Shown: positions 23,318 through 33,043 of the stretch, piece after piece
Layout of the letters: every line of letters begins with the position of its first letter
Numbering within the stretch: position 1 is the first letter of the stretch
Assembly: GCA_002102555.1 (NCBI GenBank)
Contig: MCFL01000145.1
Coordinates: forward strand, 1-60,114
Reading direction: 5' to 3'
Source of the DNA: Catenaria anguillulae PL171
Lineage: Eukaryota > Blastocladiomycota > Blastocladiomycetes > Blastocladiales > Catenariaceae
Length of the DNA stretch: 60,114 bases
Made by a program: the position numbers and the translations under genes
The notes under the pieces: generated by a model
Database searches by the model: none
Seen by the model: the letters and a program-made list of their open reading frames with translations, nothing else
Told to the model about the DNA's origin: nothing

Positions 23318-23864
23318 GGCACGGCTTCCGGGCCGATGAATATTCGGAGTCAGTCAATATGCACTGTGCCATCACTTGATTCATGTCGTTTATGACGATG
23401 GGCGTCATTGAATTGCTGTGATGAGCTTGGTGAGACATCTGCACTGTCTTCTCATCTGGTCTTTTTGTTATTGGCTATTCCAAATTCTTTACGTGTGATC
23501 CTGGATATGGCTCAGCGCATACAGTATGGCCATGAAACCATCGGTCTCGATCTCTGTGCATTGATGTCACGCAGCTCAGGCTGCATTCAGTCCCTAAACT
23601 GTGTGGACTTTGTTCTGCGAATCGCTCGACTTCGAGTGTGAAGCAGCCAATAGTAGCAGCCACCACCAGGCGCCCCAGACCGTCCAGTGGTGGCCATGGA
23701 GGCATTAACTCTTATGTAGGTGCTCGTTCATGTCCCGTGCAGAACCAATGTCTGAGTTGGAGGCTGGGAGTCGTGAAGGAAGACGCCCGGCCCACGATGC
23801 ACCTTCGCGTTCGGCTCCGTCGCTCCGTCGTCGCTCCATTTCGTTGTCGGCTGTGTCGAGCCGG

Positions 23865-23872
23865 TGACGTCA
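23865..23872. promoter_or_regulatory. CRE-like palindrome TGACGTCA
   Basis: A full consensus CREB/ATF bZIP site lies 299 bp upstream of the START-protein ATG. An 8-bp exact match is uncommon by chance, but no second site supports it. Confidence 0.4.
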
Positions 23873-24033
23873 GAGAGGACCCAGAAAAAGTCAACGCCAC
23901 AAGCGCGAACACTTGGCCGCCCTCGTGTCAGATGCCAGACGAAGTGCTGGCGCCGACGGACGCCCACTCCGGCCTGCCCTCACTCCTTCACAGTGATCCA
24001 TCCCCAGACACTATCCATGCACCCGCTCGCGGA

Positions 24034-24039
24034 TATAAA
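24034..24039 (+). promoter_or_regulatory. TATA box TATAAA
   Basis: TATAAA lies 132 bp upstream of the START-protein ATG and is followed by a CT-rich leader, the usual arrangement of a fungal TATA promoter. Confidence 0.5.
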
Positions 24040-24170
24040 GTCTGATCCGATCCCGCTCAACAACGACTACTCGTTCGCACCCAGTCCCTCTCTTGCCTTC
24101 AAATCAACAACGTTAACCAACACTCGTTCGTCCACAGCTCCCATACAACACTCCCTCTCACTTGCCCATC

Positions 24171-25127
24171 ATGACCGCCGCAGCCGACTCGAACGTGGCC
24201 GCCTTTTCCGCCACTGACTTTGACCAAGTTCTTGCCGATTTCGAGTCGCCCAACCTCGACGGGTGGGAGCGTGTCACCGAGACGGGCGGCGTGACCATCT
24301 ACCGCCGGCCGCACGAGGCGTCAACGTCTGGCTTGTACGAGTACAAGGCCGTGGGTGAGGTTGAAGGGATGAACGCCGAGACGGCTTTCCAGGGTGCGCT
24401 CTTGGCTCTCCACAGTGCGCTTTCGGCCGGCCACCTCTGCTCACATCCCAATATGTAAATACACACAGTGTACCTCGACCTCGCTTACCGTCGCAAATGG
24501 GACAACCTCAAGCCTGAACACCTCCGCGTGCGCCTGTCGTCCACGGCATCGGCCAAGCCCAACGTGCTCGCCGCGACCAAATCCCAAGACTCGATCGCCG
24601 TGTCGGACCCAGACATTCGCGCTCAAATCCGTGCCACGGAAGAGGACCTATCTCGGCCCGAATCCATCTACTGGCGCGTGCCCTTCCCGATGCTCATGAG
24701 CGACCGCGACTATGTCCTTGTGCGTGAGGCTCGTGAAATGAGCAACTCGCACGGCCAATCGTGCTACGTCGTGATGTTGTGCACCGACGAGGTGGGCATC
24801 AAGCACGAGCCCGAGGTGTCTGGCGTCATTCGTGTCACGGATTACCGCCAAACGGTGGTGTTTTGCCCCGGCAGCGACCCCGAGTCGACCACGCAAGTCT
24901 ATGTGCAGTATTATGATGACCCCAAGACGGCCATTCCGTCGGCGGTCGTCAATCTTGTGGCGTCCAAGTTGATCCCGCAATTTCTCAAGAACGTCAAGAA
25001 CGCTTGCAAGAACTACAAGACGGATGGGGCGGTGGTGGGAAGCGGAAAGGGCGGTAGCACCGATGAGGGCGTCAAGGAGCTGCAGTCGGCGCTGGATGAC
25101 AGTCTGGCGACAGCGTTCCGGTTGTAA
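24171..25127 (+). CDS. START-domain lipid-transfer protein (PCTP/STARD2-like)
   Basis: Two exons, 24171-24393 and 24469-25127, give 293 residues. The intron has donor GTGCGC and acceptor CACAG, and it restores FQ-VYLDLAYRRKWD. The START fold covers almost the whole protein. Landmarks in order are GWERVTETGGVTIYRRP, YEYKAVGEVEG, YRRKWDNLKPEH, YWRVPFPMLMSDRDYVLVREA, VSGVIRVTDYRQTVVFCPG, and the C-terminal lid helix VASKLIPQFLKNVKNACKNY. START proteins carry one phospholipid or sterol in a hydrophobic cup between membranes. The family members closest in layout are phosphatidylcholine-transfer-type proteins without other domains. No signal peptide or membrane helix is present, so a cytosolic location is expected. 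The upstream CRE-like site and TATA box suggest regulated transcription. The ligand is not deducible. Confidence 0.9.
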
Positions 25128-25287
25128 GAAGGCGGTTCTGTAGCTGGGCATATACATGTTTTCCCCATGTGGTAGACTTGCGGGTTGCCTCGATGCGATA
25201 AATGGTGCATGTACGTTCTGTACCAATACAAAACTTTACTCTCCTACACCATCTTATTGTGTATCCGCTGTGCGATGGGAGCGATAA

Positions 25288-25332
<45 letters not shown>

Positions 25333-25625
25333 GCGGGCAGCGAGTCGCGGACGAGTGAAGCCGATGAAGCTTGATGCGATCGCGGCACTGCGGCTGCGGA
25401 GTCAGTCAGTCATTCAAGCGAAGGGCAACCCGACGATTCCCGAACATGTCTCTTTCGCAGTTACATGCATTGATGTATTGACTTGAACTCAACTCCGCTA
25501 ACGATACCCCTCCCTCGTCTCGACAACATTGTTGGTCCAAGCTGCCAGCCCGGACGGATCCCAGATCTCGCACCCGAACCCCACGACCTACTCAGCCCCT
25601 TCCCTTGGTCTACAGACCTTCCACA
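25128..25625. other. Intergenic with a tetranucleotide repeat
   Basis: No gene is seen between the START and carrier genes. It holds the CTTG microsatellite listed separately. Confidence 0.5.
25289..25332. repeat. (CTTG)n microsatellite
   Basis: Eleven uninterrupted copies of the tetranucleotide TGCT/CTTG span 44 nt. The length is likely to vary between strains. Confidence 0.95.
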
Positions 25626-27424
25626 ATGGCCTCCTCAGCGATGGCCGCCGCCGCCACAACGACGCCAGCAATCACCCCTCCATCCGCCTTGTCCGATCCA
25701 CAGGCCTCGCCTTCACCCGCCGGCACCGGTACACCAATCGCACCGGCAGTCATGTGCGGGTCGCCCATCAACGGCAATGGGGACGGACACGCACCGCAAT
25801 CCTGTTCCCGCTCGGCTTCTTGCACAACGACCTCATTGGCAGAAGCCACCGTGCAGCGCCTTGCCTCTGCATCTTTCGGGTCCATTCTCACGTCCCTGCT
25901 GGTGACGCCGCTCGACGTTGTCAAGACCCGCATGCAGCAGCAGCCATCCGCCAGCTCGGCGAGCACCAAGACGGCAAGATCCGAAACGCTGCCGCTGACA
26001 AGTCGTCGACCCGCCATACACACCTGTCCCGTCGGCCGAGCGTCGCCAACGGCCATCCCACCGTCATCTGCTTCACCCATCATGACATGCTGCCGCGAAG
26101 TCTTCTTTTCCGGCGGCCGCGAGGTCGCTTGGTTTTGTACCCATCATCGGCACACCACGCTTGCAACGGTCGGCGCCGCGGGAACCGCAAATGGGCCCAT
26201 TTCAACCACCCAGGTTTCGCATCGTCCTCATCCACGAAACTGGCATGTTCTCCGAGGGGGTGCCAGGGCCGCGCTGGGAAGTGTCGCCTCACATTTCGGT
26301 CCGCGGAGTGCGATTGCACACACTGTGTCGCCATCCGCCGCGACGACCACTGCTCAGTACTCGGGAACCTGGAATGCCATGGTCACCATTGCGCGCACCG
26401 AGGGCATCACGTCGTTATGGCGCGGGTTGACGCCGACGCTCGTCATGGCGCTGCCCGCAAATGTGATTTACTTCGTGGGGTACGAGTGGCTCAAGGATCA
26501 GTTGGCGGCGGTGTTGCCGTCGCCTGATGCGGCTGCGCCTTTGATTGCTGGAGGAATCGCTCGAAGTACGATCTTTCCTGCTCTGTTTTTGACGTTCCTC
26601 GTTCCGATTTCGACTCACCATCGCCTTTCCACGTTAGCCATTGCTGTCACGACTATTTCCCCAATTGAACTCGTCCGAACGCAAATGCAAAGTGCATATG
26701 CCGCCGACAAGTCTGTGAGCGGTACGCTCCTTTCCACCATGCCATTGATATGCCCACCCCATCTCACCCAACTACCGACCTACTCCCGCCATTTTTTCGC
26801 CCAGACATTCTCAAGCAAGTCTCTGGCCACGTCCGCCGCATCGGTCCACAGTACCTGTGGCGCGGTCTCTCTGCAACTCTCGCCCGCGACGTTCCCTTCT
26901 CGGCCATGTACTGGGCCACGTACGAAGCTCTCAAACGTGCTTGGACGCCTCCTGCGCCCTCATGCCCGTTGCTCGAACCGCCACCACCTTCGTCCACCCC
27001 AACGTGGTTTGTCCCATTTGCGGCAGGCGCATGCGCGGGCATGTTGGCCGCGGCAGTCACGACGCCCTTGGACGTGGCAAAGACGCGAAGGCAACTGAAT
27101 ACGGCGGGTACGCCTGCGAGATTGTGGCCGATCCTAAAGTCGATTACGGCTGCTGAGGGGGTGAGTGGGTTGTTTGCTGGGCTGGTGCCGAGGGTGGCAA
27201 AGGTGGCGCCGGCATGTGCAATCATGATTGGGACCTATGTACGCTGTCCCGTCGTCTTTTTTTTCCCCGTCTTATTCGAGATCTTTGACCATGACTTGTC
27301 GAACTGACTCTCACACTCTTCGCACCTCCAACAGGAGTACGGCAAAGAAATCTTTGCTCAGCAGGTTGTCGACCCGGTTCGAGTTCAATCTTGTCCCGTC
27401 ACAAACGAGTCTCGCAGGAGATAG
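25626..27424 (+). CDS. Mitochondrial carrier, SLC25A39/40 (Mtm1) type
   Basis: Four exons (25626-26565, 26638-26721, 26805-27238, 27335-27424) give 515 residues. Three carrier repeats are marked by PLDVVKTRMQ near residue 95, PIELVRTQMQ and PLDVAKTRRQ. Matching motifs after even helices include EGITSLWRGLTPTL, GPQYLWRGLSATL and EGVSGLFAGLVPRV. A long loop in repeat one contains CCREVFF, and the sequence around GLTPTLVMALPANVIYFVGYEWLK fits the SLC25A39/40/Mtm1 branch. Those carriers bring glutathione into the matrix and affect manganese and iron-sulfur metabolism. The N-terminal 75 residues are Ala/Ser/Pro-rich. The first intron (72 nt) is free of stops and a multiple of three, so retention would add 24 residues. 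The last exon encodes only EYGKEIFAQQ and a short basic tail. Confidence 0.88.
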
Positions 27425-27636
27425 CGCAGCGCCTCATTGACTCATCCATCTGCTCGTCCTTTCTCACCTCCTCTCGATATCCTTTCTGTCACTCTTCCAC
27501 TCTTTTCATGTATTTCTACTGTTGGCGTGCACCTCCTTCTGCGCACTCTCTATTCACGAAGCACAATTCGGCCCATTGATTCATCAAGGATGCTTCCACG
27601 ATCACGACCCAGACAATCTCAACGCAACAACAAGTA

Positions 27637-28348
27637 CTACGCCTCTGTCGGCTTCCCATCCGTTTCTCTTGCCTTCTCTGCTGCCGCCTCGCCAATCACA
27701 TGCACATACGCAAACATGGGATACAGCACCAGCACATTAACCGCCGCCATCGCAGCCACATACCACCTGCTTGACATCATGACCAAAAGCGCGATCCGAA
27801 CCACGGCCATGACAGCTGTGAGCCCAAAGTATGCCTTGTACAACCCGACCATGCACTTGGCAACGGCAACAAACCCAGCAACCGAAATGAGCAACTGGGC
27901 CACGTTGGCACCCAAGGTCATGTACAAGTTGCAAATGATGGCGGCGTTGGCGGGATCGTTGAATGCTTGGTCAACAATGGACGCAGAGCCTGGGTCGGCC
28001 CGCGTCAGCACGGTCCGCAGCCAGTTGACTTGTTGGATGGATTGCGATGTCGTGATGATGCCGAGGATCGAGATGAGCGCCAGGACGACGGCAATGCTTT
28101 GAGACATGTTCTTGGTGACCCCTGGAGATGAATGATCGCAAATGTCGGCCATGAATGCACGTGTCGACATTCAATGGGGCGGACTGGACTGACGTACATG
28201 ACTTTGGGGTGGCTTTTTCGGACGTCCCAGTTGGTTGCGGCTTGGTCGACGAGGATCTGGAAAGGGCCAGACGGAAAGGAGAAAGTTAGGTCAAGGAAAA
28301 AGGGCCGAAAATGCATGGATTGAGTGGCAAGTACGATTGTTCGGTCAT
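27637..28348 (-). CDS. Small four-helix membrane protein of unknown function
   Basis: Three exons on the minus strand, 28348-28335, 28256-28198 and 28121-27637, give 185 residues. The first exon is only 14 nt (MTEQ plus two bases). Both introns are GTAC..CAG, and the pieces join in a single frame. The second exon encodes a Ser/Thr/Lys/Pro-rich tail (STKPQPTGTSEKATPKS). Four hydrophobic helices follow: SIAVVLALISILGIITTS, NLYMTLGANVAQLLISVAGFVAV, GLTAVMAVVRIALLVMM and VAAMAAVNVLVLYPMFAYVHV. The loop after helix 1 (residues about 55-85) is the longest and may face the lumen or outside. I do not recognise the family; the layout resembles tetraspan proteins such as MARVEL-type, but no diagnostic residues are seen. 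The gene is convergent with the carrier gene, their stops 213 bp apart. Confidence 0.7.
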
Positions 28349-29541
28349 GGTGGAGCGACAAGGGAGCGAAAAGGGCTGAGTGGGAGGAGATGTGGCCGAA
28401 GGAAAATCCTTTTGGAAGTTGTGTGATACCGATATGACAGACGACAGTTACCCACCACCGGGTTGCTCACCCCTATTTATCGCCTTGGGGCTGTTCCTAT
28501 GTTCCTATGTACATCCATGTCTCACGACGTCTGATCAGTTGTATTTGACAACACAACCAGGCAGGCCTGCCCAATTTCGGCGCACGCATTGGCCCACGCA
28601 GCCTACGAAACAACCTGGAAATCTTTGTGCACAATATCACTGGTCTTGGCAAACAACCGCCACCTTTTTTTGTCGCCTCGCATCGAGCGCAACATTGATC
28701 GTGTGTGGGCCTGTCATTCATTATCGATGTTTCAAGGCAATCTTTGGGAAACAACGGAAAGAACAATTCTTGGCTTCATGCACGCATGCATTTGGCCACA
28801 CGATCAAACTCTCATGATGAGCTTCGACATCCACTGTGCTTCATTCTTTGCAGTCAATAAGCTGCGCTGTGTGCCAACTGCCAATCGATCCGCTGGTGAC
28901 TGGCTCACGCCTCGCCGAATCTTGGCATTTTGCGCACAGACACTGTCTGCTTCTGCCTGGCCCCACCTCAAGGACGAAGAGCGACAAGGTCTTGGATGGC
29001 TTTCAATATGCTGCGACCATATCCATTCCTGGCCGTCAACGTCATCACGGATACCAACCCTGACGTACGGCACCCTTAGGTCGAAAAACCACCCAACACA
29101 TCTTCATCTTCTCAGCACGATGGCAAAAACTTTTCTTAACTCTCAGATTGCACGTCCCCAAAAGAGGCAAGAAAGCATATTAAGGCAGGCCATCACCATC
29201 TTCTCCATTGGCCGTCCGCGAGACTCAGACTTGGATCGTCCACCGCGAAGAAGTCTCAAGGAACGCCGATTGGTACTTGTTGGCTTCTGGAATGTCTTCG
29301 GCACATGTCTACGATGTTCGACAGAAGCCGACTCTACTCTACACGCCGCACACCCAGCTCCCTCGAGCTCGCGAGCGGGCAACCACGAGAACGTATCCAT
29401 TGACACCGCCGACCACTGCAACGGAAGCACACCCTAAACTCTACGCATTATCGACCGGACAGTCTTTCTGCCCATTTGCGCCATCCAACCGAGCCCATCT
29501 CGCCGACCGCCACACCTGCCGACACCGACATTTACGCCAAC
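28349..29541. other. Intergenic between divergent membrane-protein genes
   Basis: Nothing with coding character was found on either strand. A 282-residue open frame at 28589-29437 has no domain and a composition like non-coding neighbours. The region should hold both promoters. Confidence 0.5.
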
Positions 29542-30414
29542 ATGCCTCGAAACCCCTTTGCTACAATGGAGGCCGGCGGCCAGAACGACTCCATCATGGA
29601 CGACGTATGTCCTGCTTTCCCTCTTGCCATTGGCGCCCCCATTGGCGCCCACGAAATGCCGACCTCAGCTCCTCAACTGAGCTCGGCGTTTGGTGGTTCG
29701 CATCTTGGCTCCAACGATGATGTTCCCTCGCCAAGACTCACCACACCCTTGACCCGTGCAACTCGATAGGCATGTGGCGCCTGCAACTTGACCCGCAAGC
29801 AGCGCTTGATTGGCTTTGGATGTTGCTTTGTTGCCGGATTTGTCATTTCGGCTTTGGTTCGTCTCGTTATACCATTGCCATGTCGTGTGTTGCCTGACCA
29901 TTGGATTTCTCTCCTTTCCAGTCTTTCCTCTACTTTGCAACCGGTCGCATAACAGGTGCGAGACCATTCCTTCACTCCCATCAGCCTGCTGGTCGCCGAC
30001 ACGACGCTCACCGTCATTTGTCATTACTGTCACTTGCAACCAGGCTTTGCCATCTTCTACACGTTCGGCAACATTGTGTCGCTTCTGTCGACCTCGTTCC
30101 TCACGGGCTTCAAGTCGCAAATGAAGGGCATGTTTGACGAAAAGCGCAAGCTTGCTTCGATTGTGTACCTGGCGTCCATGGCGGCCACATTGACAGTGGC
30201 TTTGGTGCTCGGGAGCGCCCCACTGTGCTTGGTGTTTTGCTTTATTCAGTTCTTGGCCCTGTTTTGTACGTGCTTTATTCACTCATCGTCTCTTGTTCGA
30301 CCTTCGAATGGTTTGCTCACGGCGTCCTTTTGGTGCCTTCTGACAGGGTACTCGCTCAGCTACATTCCATTCGGCCGCGACATTGTCAAGAAGGCAGTGG
30401 GTGTTCGCACATGA
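29542..30414 (+). CDS. sft2: Sft2-family vesicle transport protein
   Basis: Five exons (29542-29604, 29770-29856, 29922-29955, 30044-30265, 30347-30414) give 157 residues; the third exon is 34 nt. Joins rebuild SAL-SFLYFATGRIT-GFAIFYTFGN and LALF-WYSLSYIPFGRD. The family signature is complete: LTRKQRLIGFGCCF before helix 1, FYTFGNIVSLLSTSFLTGF, the cytoplasmic segment KSQMKGMFDEKRKLAS, helices 3 and 4, and the end WYSLSYIPFGRDIVKKAV. Sft2 is a four-helix Golgi membrane protein, overlapping in function with Got1, that aids fusion of endosome-derived transport vesicles with the Golgi. At 157 residues it is slightly shorter than yeast Sft2. The first intron (165 nt) is the longest in this gene. 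Start MPRNPF is the only ATG in frame upstream of the conserved core. Confidence 0.93.
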
Positions 30415-30690
30415 ATGGACTTTCTTGATCCTCGTGGACTCTTTTTTTGTATTCGTTTTCTCCCCCAAATGTGGCTTCCCTCACATGCATTTTCAACCGT
30501 ATTCTGGTGCCACTTCCTGGTATTCATATCATGCACTTGCTTCACCAACCTTGACCGCGGGTTGTCTTGCCTGGCGTCTGTCCGTGCCGTGGCGCCGAGC
30601 GATTCGGCAAATGCACTTGTAACTCCGGAGCGAGAAATCGAGATCCGGACTTGTAAGGTGGGGTATCACTGGTGTATTCAGTTGTGGGTA

Positions 30691-32535
30691 TCACTTGGGA
30701 ACGGCCGACATGCCATTCATCTCAATTGCAACGGGCGCAACATGCTCATGCAAACTTAACCTCGAGGACCCAGCACTCGACCCAGCACTTGCCATCATGG
30801 CATCGTCATTGACCACCACGTGAACTTGCTCGGCCGCACCCATATCCACCGGACCCTGTACATCATGCTCCTTGCTCGTGCACTCCATACTTGGTCTCCC
30901 GCATTCCACCCACGCGACCGCATCTTGCCCGTCCATGACGCGCCCCTCGGCATTGGCCGCCGCCAACCCCCACTCGCCATGCGCCACCACCTCTCCCCAC
31001 GTCAACCTTGCATACCGGGCAAATGCCACGGGCCCGACCATGGTGCACACCAAAATGGCCCACATGACCACCAAGTACGTGTGCGTGTCCAAGATGTCGC
31101 CCCACGACATGGCAAGCGACGCCGCGTGCGCGACTTGTGCCATGATGATGCCAACTTCACCGCGTGCAACGAGGCCCATGCCCAAAAACAGGGCCGGGGG
31201 CGATCGGTAGGCTGTCGAGGAGCTGTTGCCGCGGGTCGAAAACAAGTGGAGGATGATAGGCCCCACAAGTGCTTTGGCGAGAATCATGAGCAGAGAATAG
31301 ACGAGGCCTTGCCAGAGGATGGACCAGTGGAACATGTGTGTGATGGGAAGAGCTGGAAAAAGGCGAGTCACAGTTGTCAGACGAGTGGATATGTCAACGT
31401 GAGGGACCGGGATAGACGAGTGAGTAAGCGTACGTGTTCCCATTGACAAGAAAAACAGAGGCAGCATGAGCCATTGGTTGACCCTTCCGAGCGATCGATT
31501 GAAGACGTTTTCCAGAAATGACGCCATGGCCGGTGACTCTTCCTTGAGCGAAAGCGGAGCGCCAACAAGGTTGACAAACAGCCCAGCAGAAAAGGAGCCA
31601 AGCACACGCGTTGTCCCCACCACGTCTGACACGGCCACGAGGCCGCCAAGCGCAAGCATCATCCACGCAAGCAAGCCGTACACGACCGCATCTGCGCTGA
31701 CGCGCCGAATCACCCACGGTACGCACCGACGTGCCAAAGGACGGACCGCGTACACGGCCAACAATGGTGGGATGGTCAGAATGGCCATGGAAGCGAGTGC
31801 GGGCTTACCAAGCGTTTCAAACGTGTAGATGCTGGTGGGTTCGGGCGACTGTGCGAGCGCCGTAATGATGGACAAGAGCAGCAGGCCCACGACATCGTCA
31901 AGCATGGCCGCTGCAACGAGCACAGTGCCGACACGCGTTCGGAGAGGGCCGAGCATGGACTGCGTGTCGCTGGAGCTGTCTGCGCCTTGGTCCTCCACAA
32001 AGTTAGAAAAGTCTTCCAGTGAGTGGCCGCGGAACCGCCGCAAGCGTCGCTCAATGCGATTGGGATCAGCCTGCCCTAGGGCAACCAGTGTGGTTCCGAA
32101 ACTCGTCGAGCTGAGCGCAGCACCGGCAGTGAATGCTTGAATCCATGGGAACTGCAAGAATACGCCGAAAAACATCAGGGCAAAGACAATGGGCAGCATG
32201 CCACCGAGGAGTGCTGTGGCAACGGCCGGCGCGAGGTGCTTGCGCAGCAGGCGAGCGTCGACGGCCAATCCGCCGGAAAAGACGAGCAGCAAGATGCCGA
32301 CATCGCCGAGCATGCGGAAGGTCGTGAGCCAGTCAGATGGCCAAATGTTGAGCAGCGGTGGGCCGAGGAGTGCGCCGACAAGTAGCTGGGCAACGAGGCC
32401 GGCGTAGCAAAGGCGGTCAAAGAGGAGGCCCGTCGAGTAGATGCCGAGGAGTGTGGCGGAGAGCAGGGCGAGTGCGTCGAGTGGGGATTCATGGTAGGGT
32501 GGAGGCAAGGGTTGGCCGTTGAAGGTGGGTGCGCC

Positions 32536-32575
<40 letters not shown>

Positions 32576-32583
32576 AATGCCAT
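30691..32583 (-). CDS. CPA2 monovalent cation/proton antiporter
   Basis: Two exons on the minus strand, 32583-31434 and 31352-30691, give 603 residues. The intron (81 nt, GTACGC..CAG) is stop-free and a multiple of three, but removing it gives SMGTPLPITHMFHWSILWQG, which matches fungal CPA2 proteins. About twelve helices are visible. The paired aspartates of the transport site are in AAAMLDDVVGLLLLS. Other marks are GLLFDRLCYAGLVAQLLVG near the start, LLLVFSGGLAVDARLLRKH, GAALSSTSFGTTLVALGQ and ARGEVGIIMAQVAH. The cytoplasmic C-terminus is short (about 100 residues), so it is closer to Kha1-like short antiporters than to long-tailed ones. Exchange of Na+ or K+ for H+ is the family role; the membrane is not known. 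The N-terminus carries a polyserine run encoded by a trinucleotide repeat. A TATA box lies 123 bp upstream. Confidence 0.87.
32537..32575. repeat. (ATG/CAT)n trinucleotide repeat coding polyserine
   Basis: Thirteen trinucleotides read TCA on the minus strand and encode the polyserine run at the start of the CPA2 antiporter. The run is near-perfect and likely to be polymorphic. Confidence 0.9.
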
Positions 32584-33043
32584 AATACGCTGTAGAAGGA
32601 GGCAGTTGCATTCGAAAAGTCAAGTCGGATGAAGTGCTGGCGATGGCGATGCATGCAGACACAAGGCGGAGAAATCTGTGGTGTCTGCACGGCAAGTCAA
32701 AGAAATATTTATACATGCGAGTGTTGGGATAAATAAGAGTCTTGGGTTAGATTGGATTGCATCTCCATAGAGCAGAAGAAGAGTCCGAGGACGAGCTCAA
32801 CGGCTGCGCCCCCTTTTGAATTTGTTGGAGAGGGCAGCGGGAAGCGGCAATGAGCATGAATGGAACAACCTGGAACAGGACGCGGGCTTCGTGTTGTGCT
32901 TCGTCAGCAGGTCTGCCAAGATCGAGAATGGTTCCACGTGTCTTCTCTCTTGGCACGTCACCTTCCAGAGCTCGAGGCGTTGTTCTCGACCGCAAATAGT
33001 ATATGGTGACATAACGAAACATTCACAATAAATAACGCAAGAC
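32584..33043. other. Shared divergent promoter region
   Basis: This interval lies between the divergent antiporter and DHHC genes. The only feature seen is a minus-strand TATA box; no ORF has coding character. Confidence 0.5.
32706..32713 (-). promoter_or_regulatory. TATA box TATAAATA for the antiporter gene
   Basis: TATAAATA on the minus strand ends 123 bp upstream of the antiporter ATG, a normal distance for a fungal TATA promoter. Confidence 0.5.

Larger units (their letters stand above)
23318..24170. other. Intergenic, promoter of the START-domain gene
   Basis: No coding-looking frame. The right half holds a palindromic CRE-like site and a TATA box, listed separately, both placed suitably for the gene starting at 24171. 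Confidence 0.5.

Noticed and set aside
25289-25332. Possible CRISPR-like or telomeric repeat
   Set aside because: It is a plain tetranucleotide microsatellite with no spacers and not a telomere unit.
25455-25500. Minus-strand GTTCAAGTC resembling a tRNA B box
   Set aside because: The bases on either side do not pair to form a T-arm and no upstream A box is in range.
28589-29437. 282-codon plus-strand open frame
   Set aside because: It has no domain, no compositional change from its surroundings and sits in the promoter interval between two divergent genes.
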